A DNA stretch of 39,168 bases from Nitrosomonas sp. (GTDB lineage Bacteria > Pseudomonadota > Gammaproteobacteria > Burkholderiales > Nitrosomonadaceae), in assembly GCF_022842015.1 (NCBI RefSeq), contig NZ_JALHQJ010000028.1, forward strand, positions 1 to 39,168, written 5' to 3'. Each line of letters starts with the position of its first letter. Position 1 is the stretch's first letter. The notes under the pieces are model-generated. The model worked only from the letters and a program-made list of their open reading frames with translations. It did not search any database and was not told the origin of the DNA. Positions 17,531-26,298 of this stretch are shown here, in pieces. The translations under genes and the position numbers were made by a program.

Positions 17531-17988
17531 ATGATTAACTCCGTAAAAAATACGATTTGCCTTTGGTATGACGGCGATGCTGAGGAAGCGGCGCGGCTTT
17601 ACGCCAATGCCTTCCCCGATCCGGCTGTCACCGCAGTGTGCCGCGCCCCAGGAGATTTTCCATCGGGAAAGCAGGGGGACGTGCTGACCGTCTGGTTTAC
17701 CGTCTTGGGGGTTCAATGTCTTGGGCTCAACGGCGGCCCTGCATTCAAGCACAGCGAAGCGTTTCATTTCAGGTTGCAACCGCTGACCAAGTCGAAACGG
17801 ATCGTTATTGGAACGCGATCATGGGTAATGGTGGACAGGAGAGCGCTTGCAGTTGGTGTAAGGACAAATGGGGATTGTCTTGGCAAATCACGCCAATCGC
17901 GCTTACGTAAGCGATATCGGACTCCGATCCCGCTGCCGCCGAGCGTGCGTTTAATGCGATGATGCAGATGTCAAAGATCGACATCGCG
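17531..17988 (+). pseudogene. PhnB-like (VOC superfamily) gene, frameshifted
   Basis: This is a broken copy of a PhnB/3-demethylubiquinone methyltransferase-like glyoxalase-fold protein. The first 78 codons read MINSVKNTICLWYDGDAEEA and on through LGLNGGPAFKHSEAF in one frame. The homologous reading then continues in another frame (FQVATADQVETDRYWNAI, CSWCKDKWGLSWQITPIALT), which means one base has been lost near 17765-17766. In the restored frame a TAA stop interrupts at 17908-17910, after which the family sequence DPAAAERAFNAMMQMSKIDI is still readable. The C-terminus is replaced by repeat sequence. The stretch is more GC-rich than its neighbours, suggesting acquired DNA in decay. Confidence 0.85.
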
Positions 17989-18004
17989 GTGTGGCTTAGT
18001 TCAG
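17986..18004. repeat. direct repeat copy A (pair with 20216-20234)
   Basis: GCGGTGTGGCTTAGTTCAG here and GCTGTGCGGCTTAGTTCAG at 20216-20234 match at 17 of 19 positions, with 12 identical bases at the end. The pair brackets the PEP-CTERM genes. Copy A sits exactly where the PhnB-like homology stops. Confidence 0.5.
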
Positions 18005-18050
18005 GTGTTCTCTAACAAAGCAAAAAACTTCAATAGGACAGACATGCAGG

Positions 18051-18303
18051 ATTCGTGATTCTGTACCTCGAGGTGTTTTATATTGGGATCAATATAGTTT
18101 GATCCCGATCAATATTCCACATAGCCGCAATTGGTATTCTGAGAATCGTTGAAACAAAAGGTTTGATTATCAATTATCCATTAAGGGTTCAATCATAAGG
18201 TCAGGTCGAGAAACAAGAAAATCATCGATGAATTAGGTATATATTTTGTTTTTTGAATTTGTGGTATGCGCATTGCCTACGCTGAATTCGTGATTCTGTA
18301 CCT
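18051..18303. repeat. 18-base exact direct repeat bracketing a non-coding block
   Basis: ATTCGTGATTCTGTACCT occurs at 18051-18068 and again, exactly, at 18286-18303. The 396-base non-coding region 17989-18384 therefore holds a block of about 217 bases between two repeat copies. Inside it GGGATCAA (18085-18092) and TTGATCCC (18099-18106) form a perfect 8-base inverted repeat with a 6-base loop, and GGTCAGGTCGAG (about 18200) echoes the flanking CCTGACC and ACCTCGA words. The block looks like mobile-element debris. It also forms the upstream region of the PEP-CTERM operon. Confidence 0.5.
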
Positions 18304-18384
18304 GACCCCGATTGTGTGTGACCTCGATTGTGCGATTGTGGAGTTCAACGTTGCGAAAAGTTATTTCATTTACAGGAGAAAGTC

Positions 18385-19203
18385 ATGAAAAAAGAATCTC
18401 TTTCAAAAAATAGGTTAGGTAAATGTTTGCCCCGAACTGTTTGTCGTGCAGGTGTCTTTGTGCTCGGATTTTGTATCATTGCTGATGCAGCAGCTTTTTT
18501 TGAATATGCTTCAATTGACTTCACAAAGGATACTCCGTCGGATCTTGGTATTCCTGATGCTTATCCAGAGGGGCTCGTAACTACGCCTCAAGGAGTACCT
18601 TTTAACATCGGACCAGTAGGCGGTAATGCAATTTGGTGTCCAGGAGGATGCGCAGGTTTCGGCGTGAATGACACATACAGCATGACGGCACCTGTTGGTC
18701 TAAGCGGACTCCACACCGTTTATACTTTGATGAACACTGTGTGGGAGGCTCCAGGACAGACATTAACCAAGGTCGAATTTAAGTTTGAGGGAATTACTAC
18801 TCCATATTTTGCCATGCTGACAGATGGTGACGATCTGCGTGACGGTTTGACTAGAAGCTCTATCAATGGAGTTAGCACGGTACCAGCGTTTCATATCCCT
18901 GTTGGAGTACACGGAGTTCCGTGGACTATTGATATGCAGGCCTTTTCCATTCCTGATTTTCTTTGGGATAACACACTGACCGATATAACTTTTATCACTG
19001 ATCGCACAGTCTTTCAACACGGAATATTCTTATGGGGGATTACGGCATCGACACTGGATCACGTGACACCAGGTGCAATCTCTTTGGTTCCAGAACCCGA
19101 AACCTATGCCATGTTATTAGCTGGTCTAGGGTTGATCGGATTCATGGCACGTCGCAGAAAGGGAACGACCATTTATTCTATAACAGGAGAGGTATCGTGT
19201 TAA
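18385..19203 (+). CDS. PEP-CTERM sorting-domain protein, function unknown
   Basis: This 272-residue exported protein has a basic N-terminus and a signal-peptide core (about 22-37, VFVLGFCIIADAAA), a mature region I do not recognise (rich in Gly, Thr and aromatic residues; one Cys pair in WCPGGCAG), and a C-terminal PEP-CTERM signal: VPEPETY, a hydrophobic helix MLLAGLGLIGFM and the basic cluster ARRRK. Such proteins are cut and anchored by an exosortase, usually with exopolysaccharide export; no exosortase gene is in this window. Oddly, 13 residues (GTTIYSITGEVSC) follow the basic cluster, whereas these signals usually end there. The start at 18385 has an AGGAG site. The end overlaps the next gene's GTG start. 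Confidence 0.85.
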   Translation: MKKESLSKNRLGKCLPRTVCRAGVFVLGFCIIADAAAFFEYASIDFTKDTPSDLGIPDAYPEGLVTTPQGVPFNIGPVGGNAIWCPGGCAGFGVNDTYSMTAPVGLSGLHTVYTLMNTVWEAPGQTLTKVEFKFEGITTPYFAMLTDGDDLRDGLTRSSINGVSTVPAFHIPVGVHGVPWTIDMQAFSIPDFLWDNTLTDITFITDRTVFQHGIFLWGITASTLDHVTPGAISLVPEPETYAMLLAGLGLIGFMARRRKGTTIYSITGEVSC

Positions 19204-19877
19204 TTCAAAGTACATGTTTAATAGAATACTCAAGTATTCATTCTGTAAAGCAGGGTTTCAGGAGACTTCGTACCAAAGCACTGATTTTGGGCGCCTCAAT
19301 GATAATGATGATTAACATTGGAAACGCAATCGCTGCACCCACAGAATGGAAGGTTTCCGAGGGAGGTAATGGCCATCTATATGAAGTTATCGTCCAACCC
19401 TCATTAGTGACATGGGATCAAGCACAATCCATCGCATTGAGTAAAGGGGGATATCTCGCAACGCTTACTTCCAAGGCGGAAAATGACTTTGTATTTGCTT
19501 TGGCTGCACCCGATGTAATACCGCAGGCTTGGATTCCGTGTGGTGCTTTTTGCAGTGACACCTGGGGGCCATGGTTGGGTGGTTTTCAACGTGCCGATTC
19601 TCCTGAGCCTGCCGGGGGCTGGCAATGGGTCAACAAAGATGGCGATTTTTCATACACGAATTGGGCGCCATTTGAGCCAAATGACGCGGACCCATTGGGT
19701 GAGGCATGGCTTCATTTTTTTGATAACAGTTCGTCATGGAATGATATTAATCAGAACACTTATCAGCTGCCGTCCCTCGTCGTTGAAATTTCCAGTCCTA
19801 TTCCTGAACCCATGACATATGCCTTATTCTTAGTGGGCTTGGGAATAATAACCTTACGTACACGGCGTATCAGTTAA
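19197..19877 (+). CDS. C-type-lectin-like PEP-CTERM protein
   Basis: The GTG start at 19197, with an AGGAGAGG ribosome site, overlaps the stop of the preceding gene (19201-19203), so the two are translationally coupled. The 226-residue product has an N-terminal export signal (hydrophobic about 28-45, ending NAIAA), a C-type lectin-like domain (about 55-200) and a PEP-CTERM tail (IPEPMTY, hydrophobic helix, RTRR). Lectin-fold marks are WDQAQSIALSKGGYLATLTS, GPWLGGFQ, WQWVNKDGDFSYTNWAPFEP, NDADP, and SSWNDIN near the end. It would be a surface or matrix protein that may bind carbohydrate. An upstream extension of the frame is open but lies inside the first gene. Confidence 0.87.
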   Translation: MLIQSTCLIEYSSIHSVKQGFRRLRTKALILGASMIMMINIGNAIAAPTEWKVSEGGNGHLYEVIVQPSLVTWDQAQSIALSKGGYLATLTSKAENDFVFALAAPDVIPQAWIPCGAFCSDTWGPWLGGFQRADSPEPAGGWQWVNKDGDFSYTNWAPFEPNDADPLGEAWLHFFDNSSSWNDINQNTYQLPSLVVEISSPIPEPMTYALFLVGLGIITLRTRRIS

Positions 19878-20320
19878 TATACAAACAAACGGTGTTTGGT
19901 TACGGATAAAGAATTAAGACCGATATTCAGTAGCACTGGAATGCAAGAGTGCGGTGTTGGTGTCCGACTTATGGAACAAGTGCCCAGCGAGCTTTACATG
20001 CTTGATGCTTCAGGGTGTGTGGTGTTCGGAGATCCGGGTTGCTATTCTCACTTTGGCTTCAAAGTCGAATCTTTGCTTATCCTGCCTGGTGTGCCGTCGG
20101 AGTATTTCCAGGCTATCGCGTTCGGCGGCGCAGCACCTTTTGGGACGGGATATCATACTTATGTACGAGTCTTTTGCAGTGCGGGCTTAACCATTTACTA
20201 AGCCAACTCAGTTCCGCTGTGCGGCTTAGTTCAGACAATATGTTTCCCTAGCAGCTTGAGATTTGATATCAATGAGCCGCATTGCCCTGAATAAAGCTGA
20301 GCAATGCGTCTTTCAGGCAA
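19878..20320. other. non-coding region with repeat debris
   Basis: This 443-base stretch after the second PEP-CTERM gene holds three overlapping short open frames, none convincing. CTAAGCC (20199-20205) and GGCTTAG (20223-20229) form an inverted repeat. Direct repeat copy B (GCTGTGCGGCTTAGTTCAG, 20216-20234) pairs with 17986-18004. CGCATTGC (20278-20285) and GCAATGCG (20301-20308) form an 8-base stem that may terminate rhlE transcription on the minus strand, although no T tract follows. Confidence 0.45.
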
Positions 20321-21700
20321 TTACTTAGAACGCGCAGCTTGGTAGCCGACTCTGTTGCCGTTACTATCGCCATTCCGGAAAGAATTCCCGCGATTGTCGG
20401 CGCCGATGGCGCGACCGCGTTGTCCGTTACGGTTTCTGCCGGATTCACCCGTTGCGCCGAAGCCAGGGCGGCTGTCATGACCGGCGAAAGGTGAGCGTTT
20501 GCGTCTTTGCGTAACGTTAGGCGTCGTGCCTCTGGGGCCGTTGCCTGAAGAGCGTGGTTTGATGCGTGGCTCAAGACCGGGGATAACATGCGATGCAATG
20601 CGTTGCCCGGTATAGCGTTCAATTTTTGTCAGGTTCATGTTGTCTTTCACCGAGGCGAATGAGACTGCTATACCTGCAGCGCCTGCGCGGCCTGTGCGGC
20701 CAATACGATGGACATAATCTTCGGCGAATTTGGGTAAGTCAAAATTGATGACATGCGTGATATCGGCGACGTCGATACCGCGGGCAGCGACATCGGTTGC
20801 GACCAGCACGCGCAAGCCGCCGTTGCGCAGGCGGGTCAATGTGCGGTTACGCTCGCGCTGATTCATATCGCCATGCAGTGCAGCAGCGGCATAGCCTTGC
20901 GCATACAAGTTGTCTGCCAGGGAGTCGGCATCGCGCTTGGTGGCGGTGAAAACAATGGCTTGTTTCAATGTCTCGTCGCGCAATACATGATTGAGCAGGC
21001 GGTTTTTGTGCGACATGTCGTCAGCGTAATGTAACCGCTGTTCGATATTGTCGAGCTTGGATTTAGGCGATGATACTTGAATGCGTTTCGGTGTTTTTAA
21101 TAATTTTGCGGCAACTCTGTCGATCGCGTTGTCCAGTGTGGCGGAGAACAGTAATGTTTGCCGGGTGGCCGGTGTGGCGGCTGCGATGGTTTCGACATCT
21201 TCAATGAAGCCCATGTCCAGCATGCGGTCGGCTTCGTCCAGTACCATCATTTGCAGGCGTTGGAAATCGATGCGTCCACGTTGAATATGATCAATCAATC
21301 GTCCGGGCGTGGCCACCAGAATATCAACCGGCTGTGACAACAATTTGTTCTGCAATGGATAGGGCATGCCACCCAGGATGCTCACCACGTTGATGCGCGG
21401 TAAATACTTGCCGTATTTTTTTGCAGCTTCTGATACTTGCAGTGCCAGTTCACGGGTCGGTGTCAGCACCAGAACGCGCGGTCCGCGGCTGCGGATTTGC
21501 GCCGGTGTTGCCAGCGCATGTAATGCCGGTAGCATGAATGCTGCGGTTTTGCCAGTTCCTGTTTGTGCAGAGGCCATAATATCGTGACCGGCAATTAATT
21601 CGGGTATGGCTTGTTGCTGAATCGGTGTTGGGGTGGTGTACCCCGCTTCTTGAATTGCTTTAAGTATTGAGGGGTTTAAATTTAATTCTTCAAAAGACAC
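20321..21700 (-). CDS. rhlE: DEAD-box ATP-dependent RNA helicase, RhlE type
   Basis: This RNA helicase of 459 residues unwinds short RNA duplexes in ribosome assembly or RNA decay. Motifs in order are the Q motif (GYTTPTPIQQQAIP), motif I AQTGTGKT, PTRELALQ, TPGRLIDH, DEADRMLDMGF, SAT, TDVAARGIDV and HRIGRTGRAG. The C-terminal tail after about residue 365 is basic, Gly/Arg/Asn-rich and disordered, as in RhlE proteins. ATG at 21700 gives the family N-terminus MSFEELNLNPSILKAIQEAG. It is transcribed alone; tyrS ends 288 bases upstream on the same strand. Confidence 0.93.
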   Translation of the reverse strand: MSFEELNLNPSILKAIQEAGYTTPTPIQQQAIPELIAGHDIMASAQTGTGKTAAFMLPALHALATPAQIRSRGPRVLVLTPTRELALQVSEAAKKYGKYLPRINVVSILGGMPYPLQNKLLSQPVDILVATPGRLIDHIQRGRIDFQRLQMMVLDEADRMLDMGFIEDVETIAAATPATRQTLLFSATLDNAIDRVAAKLLKTPKRIQVSSPKSKLDNIEQRLHYADDMSHKNRLLNHVLRDETLKQAIVFTATKRDADSLADNLYAQGYAAAALHGDMNQRERNRTLTRLRNGGLRVLVATDVAARGIDVADITHVINFDLPKFAEDYVHRIGRTGRAGAAGIAVSFASVKDNMNLTKIERYTGQRIASHVIPGLEPRIKPRSSGNGPRGTTPNVTQRRKRSPFAGHDSRPGFGATGESGRNRNGQRGRAIGADNRGNSFRNGDSNGNRVGYQAARSK

Positions 21701-21877
21701 GTTATTTTCCTAAAAAATACAGACAATGAAACACACAAGCATCATAATTTGCATGCCGCGAATGTGAATTGTGCGAAACCTTGTCAGCGCGTTAAAAAGC
21801 ATCGCCGCTAACCAAAGTTGTTGCACTTTTTCGGAAAAACTTGAAAAGTTGGAGAGGTCAGGAACGATGAAGCTATG

Positions 21878-21910
21878 CAAAGTTGATCAAAAAAACGCTG
21901 CTCAACTTTG
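21878..21910. repeat. inverted repeat in the rhlE upstream region
   Basis: CAAAGTTGA (21878-21886) and TCAACTTTG (21902-21910) are perfectly complementary with a 15-base loop, in the 288-base gap between tyrS and rhlE. It may be part of the rhlE 5' leader, where such leaders of cold-inducible helicases are often structured; that role is a guess. Confidence 0.35.
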
Positions 21911-21932
21911 AGCCGAGAAGTATACTGGATTC

Positions 21933-21976
21933 TGCCAGGCTCTGCAATTGTTTGTGCCAGGCTCTGCAATTGTTTG
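21933..21976. repeat. exact 22-base tandem duplication
   Basis: TGCCAGGCTCTGCAATTGTTTG occupies 21933-21954 and is repeated exactly at 21955-21976, twelve bases beyond the tyrS stop. It looks like a recent slippage or duplication event and could vary in copy number between strains. Confidence 0.8.
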
Positions 21977-21988
21977 CGATAATGTTTT

Positions 21989-23191
21989 TTATTGAATGAT
22001 GGCTTTGGCAAACTTTCGTTTTCCCACTTGTATCACAACAGATGTGCCACGCGTTATTTGGGTCGATTTGTCGGTCACTTTTTCGTTGTTCAATTTGACA
22101 GCGCCTTGTTCGATCATGCGCAGTGCTTCGCTGGTGCTGGCGGTTAATCCTGTCTGTTTTAATAATTGTACCAAAGGTATTTCGTTGCCCGATGCCTGGA
22201 TTATTTTTTCCGGAATATTTTCGGGCAAAGCGCCGTGTTTAAACCGTGCTTCAAAGTCGGCCAGCGCATCCTCAGCACTGCCCCGGTTGTGGAAGCGGGT
22301 AACGATTTCCTGTGCCAGCATTACTTTGATATCGCGCGGATTGCGGCCCGCCTCAACTTCCTCGCGCCATTTTTGAATGGTTTGCAAAGATTCAAAGGAC
22401 AGTAATTCCAGATAACGCCACATCAGTTGATCCGAAACTGACATTAACTTGCCGAAAATTTCGGCGGGACTTTCGGTGATGCCGACATAATTATTCAAAG
22501 ATTTGGACATTTTGTTAACGCCGTCTAGTCCTTCAAGTAACGGCATGGTAAGAATGCATTGTTGCGGTTGTCCGAAATGTTTTTGTAGTTCTCGTCCCAT
22601 TAATAAATTGAATTTTTGATCGGTTCCGCCCAATTCCAGATCTGCTTTGAGTGCGACAGAATCGAAACCCTGAATCAAGGGATATAAAAATTCATGAATG
22701 GCAATCGCTTGATTGTTACGGTAGCGTTTGTCGAAATCATCTCGTTCCAGCATTCGCGCAACGGTATGGGTTGCAGCCAGTTTAATCAGATCTGCGGCAT
22801 CCATTTTGCCCATCCAGATCGAATTAAACACCACTTCAGTGTGATCCGGGTTTAGAATTTTAAAGACCTGCTCGGTATAGGATTGCGCATTTTCTGCAAC
22901 TTGCTCCCGGGTGAGTGGCGGGCGGGTGCTGTTTTTCCCGCTGGGATCTCCAATCATGCCGGTGAAGTCGCCGATCAGAAACAAAATATGGTGCCCCATA
23001 TCCTGTAGTTGGCGCAGCTTGTTCAGTAAGACCGTATGGCCAAGATGTAGATCCGGTGCTGTTGGATCGAACCCGGCTTTAACGCGCAAAGGCTGGCCAG
23101 AATTTAGCTTGGTTTCCATCTCGGCTTCGACCAATAGCTCTTGACTGCCGCGTTTGATGATTTCAAGTTGAGATTTTATTGAGTTGTTCAC
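21989..23191 (-). CDS. tyrS: tyrosyl-tRNA synthetase
   Basis: TyrS charges tRNA-Tyr. The 400-residue product is of the bacterial TyrZ-like type: class I signature HLGHTVLL near residue 50, KMSKS near 230 ([14 protein letters not shown]), and a C-terminal S4 RNA-binding domain (about 335-400; [20 protein letters not shown]). The start is GTG at 23191; the homologous N-terminus supports it although no strong ribosome site is visible. It is divergent from the M23 peptidase gene with a 146-base promoter region between them. Confidence 0.96.
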   Translation of the reverse strand: MNNSIKSQLEIIKRGSQELLVEAEMETKLNSGQPLRVKAGFDPTAPDLHLGHTVLLNKLRQLQDMGHHILFLIGDFTGMIGDPSGKNSTRPPLTREQVAENAQSYTEQVFKILNPDHTEVVFNSIWMGKMDAADLIKLAATHTVARMLERDDFDKRYRNNQAIAIHEFLYPLIQGFDSVALKADLELGGTDQKFNLLMGRELQKHFGQPQQCILTMPLLEGLDGVNKMSKSLNNYVGITESPAEIFGKLMSVSDQLMWRYLELLSFESLQTIQKWREEVEAGRNPRDIKVMLAQEIVTRFHNRGSAEDALADFEARFKHGALPENIPEKIIQASGNEIPLVQLLKQTGLTASTSEALRMIEQGAVKLNNEKVTDKSTQITRGTSVVIQVGKRKFAKAIIQ

Positions 23192-23337
23192 GTTGGAGAT
23201 AAATTTGTAATTTTTATTGGTAAAATATTATTCCTAAATGCTTGCTTAGGTCATTTTTAGTCGTTTCTTAGTACACATTGACTATTTTCATGTTAGACTC
23301 GCGCCTGTCTTAGTTACATGACTGGAGGTACTTCATA

Positions 23338-24675
23338 GTGCTATATACGCCTATTAGCAGTAAACAAAGGATTCTAGCTCAAAAATCATCTAAACTAACA
23401 AAAAAATCAATTCGCTGGTTAGTGGCTCTATCCAGCATTCCACTATTTGGCATTGTCACTGCATTTGGAATCGCACCTAATTCTCCGTCATTTGGAGAAG
23501 TTCCCGTAGAAGAAATCGTTCTTGATCTTGATTTGTCCATTCCAGATGCGCTTGTCGAGGCGCAGTCCAATCAGTCCTTCTGGCGCCAGGAAAGTATTCG
23601 GCGCGGTGATACGATGGCCGCAATCTTGAACCGATTGGATGTCAGCAGCCAAGATTCTACCTATTTCCTTCAAGCGGCGCGCGATAGCCGTGCGATGCGG
23701 CAGCTTAGACCTGGTAAAACCGTTTATGCGCAAACAACTGCTGAAGGTGAATTGTTGTCGTTACGTTATTTCTTCGGTAATGAAGAGCTGTTTTTGATGG
23801 AAAAAACAGACGATGCATTCAAGATGACGGAACAGCCGATCGAAATGGATGCGCAGATTCACATGAAATCCGGCGTGATTAATAGTTCTTTGTTTGGCGC
23901 GACGGATAATGCCGGCATACCTAACAATATTGCCATGCAGCTGACTGAAATATTTGCATCAGAAATCGATTTTTATCGGGATTTACGTCAAGGAGACCGT
24001 TTTACCGTAGTTTATGAAACTTTTTCAAACAATGGTAGGCGTACTAGATCTGGACGAGTGCTGGCGGTTGAGTTTGTCAACAAAGGAAAATCTCATCAGG
24101 CGGTTTATTTCAAATCATACAATGGTTCAGATGGGTATTACACTCCCGAGGGTGAAAGTTTGCGCAAAGCATTCTTACTTTCTCCTCTTGCCTTTACACG
24201 CGTCAGTTCCGGCTTTACGAACAGGCGCTTTCATCCTGTACTTAAGCAGTGGCGTGCACATCGGGGTATTGATTATGCCGCTCCTACCGGCACTCCTGTA
24301 AAAGCCACGGCAAGTGGAATTGTTGCTTTTTCCGGCTCGCAACGTGGTTATGGCAATCTGGTTGTGCTCAAACATAACGGTAAATATGAAACGGCCTATG
24401 GTCACCTGTCCCGGTTTGCTTCCGGGTTAAGTAAAGGTAAGCGGGTAAACCAGGGAGACGTGATTGGTTATGTGGGCTCGACAGGTATGGCGACAGGACC
24501 GCATTTACATTATGAATTGCGTGTTGATGGCGTGCAGCGTGATCCTACTAAAGTTGTGTTGCCAACTGCAATACCGATAGCAAAACGCGATTTAAATACA
24601 TTCAAGAATGAGGCACAAGCTTTGCTGGCTCGTTTAAGCATCATGCGCGATATTCATCTCGCTGCGATAGAGTGA
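23338..24675 (+). CDS. M23-family murein endopeptidase
   Basis: This is a periplasmic zinc peptidase that cuts peptide cross-links in peptidoglycan, similar to MepM. The 445-residue product has an N-terminal membrane helix (about 26-45) acting as signal or anchor, a LysM/OapA-like region (about 80-160; RRGDTMAAILNRL), a second helper domain, and the C-terminal M23 domain (about 290-400). Zinc ligands are H308 and D312 (HRGIDYA) and H391 (GPHLHYELR), with TAYGHLSRF between. GTG at 23338 follows a strong GGAGG site. The gene lies between tyrS and anmK, an order common in beta-proteobacteria. A strong hairpin follows at 24693-24726. Confidence 0.92.
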   Translation: MLYTPISSKQRILAQKSSKLTKKSIRWLVALSSIPLFGIVTAFGIAPNSPSFGEVPVEEIVLDLDLSIPDALVEAQSNQSFWRQESIRRGDTMAAILNRLDVSSQDSTYFLQAARDSRAMRQLRPGKTVYAQTTAEGELLSLRYFFGNEELFLMEKTDDAFKMTEQPIEMDAQIHMKSGVINSSLFGATDNAGIPNNIAMQLTEIFASEIDFYRDLRQGDRFTVVYETFSNNGRRTRSGRVLAVEFVNKGKSHQAVYFKSYNGSDGYYTPEGESLRKAFLLSPLAFTRVSSGFTNRRFHPVLKQWRAHRGIDYAAPTGTPVKATASGIVAFSGSQRGYGNLVVLKHNGKYETAYGHLSRFASGLSKGKRVNQGDVIGYVGSTGMATGPHLHYELRVDGVQRDPTKVVLPTAIPIAKRDLNTFKNEAQALLARLSIMRDIHLAAIE

Positions 24676-24692
24676 TCTGCTGGATCTTATCG

Positions 24693-24726
24693 ATTGACGG
24701 TTTGTTTTTGCGAACAAATCGTCAAT
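24693..24726 (+). terminator. hairpin after the M23 peptidase gene
   Basis: ATTGACGGTTTGTT (24693-24706) pairs with AACAAATCGTCAAT (24713-24726) with one G-T pair and a 6-base loop. A short TT run follows. It probably separates the peptidase transcript from anmK. Confidence 0.6.
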
Positions 24727-24772
24727 TTATCAATTAAAATTACCTCCCACTGCACTCAATATACTCGAATAG

Positions 24773-25873
24773 TTGAAGTCCATTTACTACATAGGAATGA
24801 TGTCGGGCACCAGTCTGGATGGTGTGGACGTCGTGTTGGTGGATCTGCGGGAAACAACGCCGTTATTATTAGGAACTTTCTATAGTCCATATAGCAATGA
24901 TTTGCGTGAAGCACTGCTGTCGCTGCAACAATCGGGTTATGATGAACTCCATCGCGCGGCGATGCTTAGCAACCAGTTGTCATATCTATATGCGGAAGCA
25001 ATTACAGGTTTACTGGAAAGTGCTGACGTTTTTCCACAGCAGATCGTTGCCATTGGATGTCATGGGCAAACGGTTAGGCATTGCCCTGAGACAGAGAAAA
25101 GCTATACGATTCAGCTTGTCAATGCGGCTTTGTTAGCTGAATTAACAGGAATCGCCGTAGTCGCTGATTTTAGAAGTCGTGATATTGCTGCAGGCGGACA
25201 AGGTGCGCCGCTGGTACCTGCGTTTCACGAAGCTGTCTTTAAGAGTCCAAACTGCCATCGCGTAATCGTTAATATTGGTGGTATAGCTAATATCACAAAT
25301 CTTGAGCCTGGTCATTTTGTCACGGGATTTGATTGCGGGCCAGGTAATATATTAATGGATACTTGGTGCTTGCAGCATACCGAAAGAACTTATGATCATG
25401 GTGGGCAGTGGGCAGCAACTGGTCAGGTCGTTCCTGCTTTACTGAAAGCCTTATCGTCAGATCCCTTTTTTGCTCAAAAGCCACCTAAAAGTACAGGCAG
25501 GGATTTGTTTAATCTCCATTGGTTGGAAAAGAAGCTGCAGGGCAGAGAATCGCCAGAAGATGTTCAGGCAACGTTGTTGCAATTAACTGTCGTGTCAATT
25601 GCCGAATCCATCCATGCTCATTGTTTGGGCGCGGAGGAAGTTTATGTTTGTGGAGGAGGAGGACATAATTCTTTGCTGATGAGTCGGCTTACTGAGGTAA
25701 TACGCGGGGGAAAAGTGGCACTGACTGATCAATTAGGTATTGCGATCGATTGGGTAGAAGCTTTCGCATTTGCTTGGTTGGCACATCAGGCTATTTTGCG
25801 TAAAACAGGTAACCTGACAGCAGTGACTGGTGCGAAAGGAAGCAGAATTTTGGGGGTGGTTTACCCTGCGTGA
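24773..25873 (+). CDS. anmK: anhydro-N-acetylmuramic acid kinase
   Basis: AnmK phosphorylates and opens 1,6-anhydro-MurNAc to MurNAc-6-phosphate, recycling wall sugars released by lytic transglycosylases. The 366-residue product starts MKSIYYIGMMSGTSLDGVDV with the phosphate-binding MSGTSLDG motif, then GCHGQTVRH, VADFRSRDIAAGGQGAPLVP, NIGGIANITNL, DCGPGNILMDTW and CGGGGHNSLLM. The start is TTG at 24773, chosen because homology begins there; ATG at 24797 would cut into the motif region. The gene is followed convergently by erpA. Confidence 0.94.
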   Translation: MKSIYYIGMMSGTSLDGVDVVLVDLRETTPLLLGTFYSPYSNDLREALLSLQQSGYDELHRAAMLSNQLSYLYAEAITGLLESADVFPQQIVAIGCHGQTVRHCPETEKSYTIQLVNAALLAELTGIAVVADFRSRDIAAGGQGAPLVPAFHEAVFKSPNCHRVIVNIGGIANITNLEPGHFVTGFDCGPGNILMDTWCLQHTERTYDHGGQWAATGQVVPALLKALSSDPFFAQKPPKSTGRDLFNLHWLEKKLQGRESPEDVQATLLQLTVVSIAESIHAHCLGAEEVYVCGGGGHNSLLMSRLTEVIRGGKVALTDQLGIAIDWVEAFAFAWLAHQAILRKTGNLTAVTGAKGSRILGVVYPA

Positions 25874-25894
25874 AGTTTCTAATGTAGATACGTG

Positions 25895-26239
25895 TTATAC
25901 CGAAAATGATGATCCACAACCGCAAGTGCTGGTGGCGCCAGGGTTTTTAATGATGAACTGAGCGCCTTGTATATTTTCTTGATAATCGATTTCAGCACCG
26001 ATTAGATACTGAAAACTCATAGGATCAACCAGCAGTTTGACACCATTTCTTTCCATCACCGTATCATCTTCATTGATCAATTCGTCAAAAGTGAAGCCGT
26101 ACTGAAAGCCAGAGCAGCCGCCGCCACTGATAAAAACTCTAAGATTAAGATGGTTGTTGCCTTCTTCCTCTATGAGTTGCTTAACTTTCGAGGCTGCGTT
26201 CTCAGTAAAAGTAAGGGGGGTATTCAGTTCAGTGTTCAT
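25895..26239 (-). CDS. erpA: iron-sulfur cluster insertion protein ErpA
   Basis: ErpA is an A-type carrier that delivers iron-sulfur clusters to apo-proteins. The 114-residue product has the three conserved cysteines: one in [12 protein letters not shown] and two in the C-terminal CGCGSSF motif, plus the [15 protein letters not shown] start typical of the family. The length is normal. It lies convergent with anmK and 59 bases downstream of the bactofilin gene on the same strand. Confidence 0.95.
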   Translation of the reverse strand: MNTELNTPLTFTENAASKVKQLIEEEGNNHLNLRVFISGGGCSGFQYGFTFDELINEDDTVMERNGVKLLVDPMSFQYLIGAEIDYQENIQGAQFIIKNPGATSTCGCGSSFSV

Positions 26240-26298
26240 ATTAATTTCTTTAAGCTGTCAAATTATGGATTGATGGCAAATACTATACAGTATATAAA

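Noticed and set aside
18336-18356. Possible sigma54 promoter (TGTGGAGTTCAACGTTGCG) before the PEP-CTERM operon.
   Set aside because: The GG and GC pairs are 11 bases apart rather than 10, and the -24 box is poor.
19896-20201. 101-codon frame with TTG start after the second PEP-CTERM gene.
   Set aside because: No recognisable domain, poor start, three overlapping frames in the same stretch and repeat debris at its end point to chance.
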